DNA from: Clostridium punense
GTDB lineage: Bacteria > Bacillota > Clostridia > Clostridiales > Clostridiaceae
DNA length: 64,000 nt
Reading direction: 5' to 3'
Assembly: GCF_017874425.1 (NCBI RefSeq)
Contig: NZ_JAGGLL010000016.1
Location: forward strand, 1 to 64,000
The notes beneath the pieces were generated by a model, which saw only the letters and a program-made list of their open reading frames with translations, searched no databases and was not told where the DNA came from. A program made the position numbers and the translations under genes. How positions within the stretch are numbered: the stretch's first letter is position 1; each line of letters starts with the position of its first letter. Below, piece after piece: positions 61,964-64,000 of this stretch.

Positions 61964-62326
61964 TTATTTATATGGAGTTGCAAACATACCAAGTCTGCTT
62001 GTATCTCCAGGGAATAAGTCCATTTTTGCAATTTCTACTGTAGTTTGAGAGGATTTAAGATCTAACCTAAATTGTTCATTTAAGTCATAAGGATGGAACC
62101 AGCCCTTTCTTATCATTAAAGCAGTTATTTCTTCATGAAGAGTAAGTGCATTTTCCAGTTGAGTAACTAAAACTTCTCTAACCTCTGGGGTTGCTGCTTC
62201 TGTTAAAGCCATGGCACAGTTTCTTACTCCGGTTTTAGCAAGAAGTAAAAATTGAAGAGCTATGGAGTTATCAATAAGGTTTGGCATACCTTCAGCATTT
62301 CTAACCTCTAAATAATCATTTATCAA
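61964..62326 (-). CDS. CotF-family spore coat protein (first copy)
   Basis: 120 residues. CotF-type core (LLLAKTGVRNCAMALTEAATPEVREVL, EITALMIRKGWFHPYDLNEQ) with a longer C-terminal tail ending FATPYK than the copy at 60151. GGAGG precedes the ATG. 14 bp after the gene upstream, so co-transcribed. Confidence 0.86.
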   Translation of the reverse strand: MINDYLEVRNAEGMPNLIDNSIALQFLLLAKTGVRNCAMALTEAATPEVREVLVTQLENALTLHEEITALMIRKGWFHPYDLNEQFRLDLKSSQTTVEIAKMDLFPGDTSRLGMFATPYK

Positions 62327-62339
62327 GATATTTCACCTC

Positions 62340-62549
62340 CTATTTTATTGTTGGTGCTTTTGAAAGTAAGTCCTGGAGTGCAGCTACAGACATAATAGAG
62401 TGTTCTACATCCTTTGCCATTAGGGCTTTAAGCTCTTGATCAAAAACTACTCCCTGCATCATTTTTGATGTAGCCATGCAAATTGTCTTAAAGTTGAGCA
62501 TTTCGTGGACTTGCATAGTTTCGTGTAATGCTAAACATTGTTTATCCAT
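62340..62549 (-). CDS. Small CotF-associated spore coat protein (first copy)
   Basis: 69 residues, first gene of the five-gene coat/dehydrogenase operon. MDKQCLALHETMQVHEMLNF, helical. AGGAGG precedes the ATG. MITE-like copy 5 lies immediately upstream, in the likely promoter region. Confidence 0.8.
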   Translation of the reverse strand: MDKQCLALHETMQVHEMLNFKTICMATSKMMQGVVFDQELKALMAKDVEHSIMSVAALQDLLSKAPTIK

Positions 62550-62567
62550 AAAGGTACCTCCTAATTA

Positions 62568-62741
62568 GGCATCTGAAAATAAATAACAAGTCCAAGATGT
62601 AAAGGATATTTTGAGTTCACAAGCAAGCTTGTGCAGACAAGAAAACAGGTTCCGCAGATAGTGAGCTATCTAAGGGTTCTGTTGACGCAGTATATCACAA
62701 AATAGACGAGCAGATTGACTTATTTATTTTTTGAAGATGCC
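62568..62741 (+). repeat. MITE-like element, copy 5 (longest, 174 bp)
   Basis: Ends GGCATCTGAAAATAAATAAC and CTTATTTATTTTTTGAAGATGCC are inverted repeats. Interior palindromes CACAAGCAAGCTTGTG and GATAGTGAGCTATC. No ORF. The four shorter copies elsewhere look like deleted versions. Confidence 0.7.
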
Positions 62742-63010
62742 TTATTTCTAACAAATGTATTCTTCCACTGAGGAAGTTGGATTATGTAATGAATTTGAGT
62801 AAGTAAACATTAGTAAACTATATATGGAATTTTTTATTTCAAAGGGTTAAACTATTATTTGAAGAAAAAATTGAGATAAATGTGGGTTAGGGGAAGTAGT
62901 TTCATTAATATTTAACTCACTAGAGGAAGTTATCCATATATAAGGAATAAAATGTGTATAAATAATAGATTTTTAAAAGTTATTGTGGATAAATTTATGA
63001 AAGTACACAT

Positions 63011-63120
63011 ATTAAGATTTAACTTATACATTGAACCTATTTTGAGTTCCTTAAGAATTTTGAAGAAGAAGGAAATTCATTATAAATGACTTAAAATTTC
63101 ACTAAGGAATCCTATAATAA
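63011..63120. repeat. Conserved intergenic element, copy 2
   Basis: Matches 34694-34786 in three blocks (TTTAACTTATACAT, TTCCTTAAG, TTTCACTAAGGAATCCTATA) with a longer middle. It lies about 95 bp upstream of the radical SAM gene at 63214. Rest of 62742-63010 is AT-rich. Confidence 0.5.
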
Positions 63121-63213
63121 ACAAGTTAATGTATAGATTTATGGCAAGTTATCTTGGCAATATAAGTAAGAATTAAAAGAATTATAAGTATATAGTAAAA
63201 GGTGAGGATACAT

Positions 63214-64000
63214 ATGACTAAACAATGGAATGGTAAAAGATATCATAGCCTTAATTATTTTTTAAGAGAAAAGTTTGGAGAAAAAGTTTTTAAGATATCC
63301 TTAGATGCAGGATTTTCTTGTCCTAATAGAGATGGAACCATAAGTAAAGGTGGTTGTGTGTTCTGCTCTGAAAGAGGTTCAGGGGATTTTGCTGGGGATA
63401 GATGTTTTTCTATTACTAAGCAATTTGAAGATATAAAAACTATGATGAACAAGAAGTGGAAGGATGGAAAGTATATTGCATATTTTCAAGCTTACACTAA
63501 CACTTATGCACCTATTGAAGTACTTAAGGCAAAATATGATGAGGCAGTAAATCAAGAAGATGTGGTAGGCCTTGCCATTGCTACACGGCCAGATTGTTTA
63601 AGTGATGAAGTTTTAGATCTTTTAGAAGAGTATTCAAAGAAAGTATATACTTGGGTAGAGCTTGGACTTCAAACTTCTAAGGATGATACTGCTAGATTAA
63701 TTAATAGAGGGTATAAATTAGAAGTTTTTGAGGAAGCAGTAAGAAAGCTTAGAGAAAGAAATATAGATGTAGTGGTTCATGTAATCTTTGGCCTTCCAGG
63801 GGAAGACAGGGAAGATATGCTCGGAACTATAGAGTATTTATCAAAGAAAGATGTACAGGGTATTAAGCTTCATCTACTTCATCTTATGAAAAATACACCG
63901 CTAGAGATATTATATAATAAAGGGAGATTAAGACTTTTAGAAATGGAAGAGTACTTAGACCTAATAACCACAGCTATAACTATGCTACCAGAGGAAATGG
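63214..64000 (+). CDS. YhcC/TIGR01212-type radical SAM protein (cut by window end)
   Basis: The first 262 residues are visible; ATG with AAGGTGAGG upstream. An early Cys cluster (Cys36, Cys48, Cys51; SCPNRDGTISKGGCVFC) is typical of the YhcC group rather than the usual Cys-x3-Cys-x2-Cys. HVIFGLPGEDREDML and LHLLHLMKNTPLE belong to the same family. Function in the family is not established. The 3' end lies outside the window. Confidence 0.88.
   Translation, partial: MTKQWNGKRYHSLNYFLREKFGEKVFKISLDAGFSCPNRDGTISKGGCVFCSERGSGDFAGDRCFSITKQFEDIKTMMNKKWKDGKYIAYFQAYTNTYAPIEVLKAKYDEAVNQEDVVGLAIATRPDCLSDEVLDLLEEYSKKVYTWVELGLQTSKDDTARLINRGYKLEVFEEAVRKLRERNIDVVVHVIFGLPGEDREDMLGTIEYLSKKDVQGIKLHLLHLMKNTPLEILYNKGRLRLLEMEEYLDLITTAITMLPEEM

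Overview
The window is low-GC DNA with Shine-Dalgarno sequences of the GGAGG/GGGGG type, frequent TTG/GTG starts and many spore genes: a Csp/SleC germination locus, an alpha/beta small acid-soluble spore protein and CotF-type coat proteins. This fits an endospore-forming Clostridium (Clostridiaceae, probably sensu stricto). No rRNA, tRNA, CRISPR array, prophage or complete insertion sequence was seen.

Region 1 (1-21.9 kb) is the most unusual part. Six tandem genes, one of them a double-length fusion, plus a seventh gene at 20-22 kb, encode eight subtilisin-fold (S8) domains of the Csp spore-germination protease type. Read against the subtilisin triad Asp32/His64/Ser221, none of the eight can be a normal serine protease. 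The serine is Ala in seven domains and Gly in one, the aspartate is Ser or Gly in seven, and one domain has also lost the histidine. They are followed by a SleC-like cortex-lytic protein, the expected substrate of an active Csp. Next come four related hairpin repeats and a c-di-AMP (ydaO-type) riboswitch in front of a secreted protein of unknown function. The layout looks like an expanded csp-sleC germination locus in which pseudoproteases, as known for CspC and CspA of C. difficile, have multiplied. An array of sensor or regulatory pseudoproteases is the inference.

Region 2 (17.5-35.9 kb) holds a MASE3-like sporulation-type histidine kinase, an OmpR-type two-component pair, an H-NOX-fused chemotaxis receptor with all heme-contact residues, a PflX-like radical SAM protein, three paralogous small membrane proteins surrounding a SASP gene, a YkvI-family transporter, an ABC-2 exporter pair and a HEPN-like/CBS protein. 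Region 3 (36.4-43 kb) has a phosphonate-type ABC importer (phnD, phnC, fused phnE), a Nudix hydrolase, signal peptidase I and two tandem flavodoxin-like proteins.

Region 4 (43-57 kb) is a signalling island: a CheB-CheR-PAS fusion, three sensor kinases (two carrying receiver domains) and a separate CheR, interrupted by argS. Region 5 (57-64 kb) contains a type I toxin-antitoxin locus (33-residue TxpA-like toxin), a monoacylglycerol-lipase-like hydrolase, small membrane proteins, a CotF/alcohol-dehydrogenase/CotF coat operon and the start of a YhcC-type radical SAM gene cut by the window edge. Short MITE-like elements with GGCATCT...GATGCC ends occur five times between genes, a second conserved intergenic element occurs twice, and a relic of the toxin-antitoxin RNA region lies at 43.1 kb.
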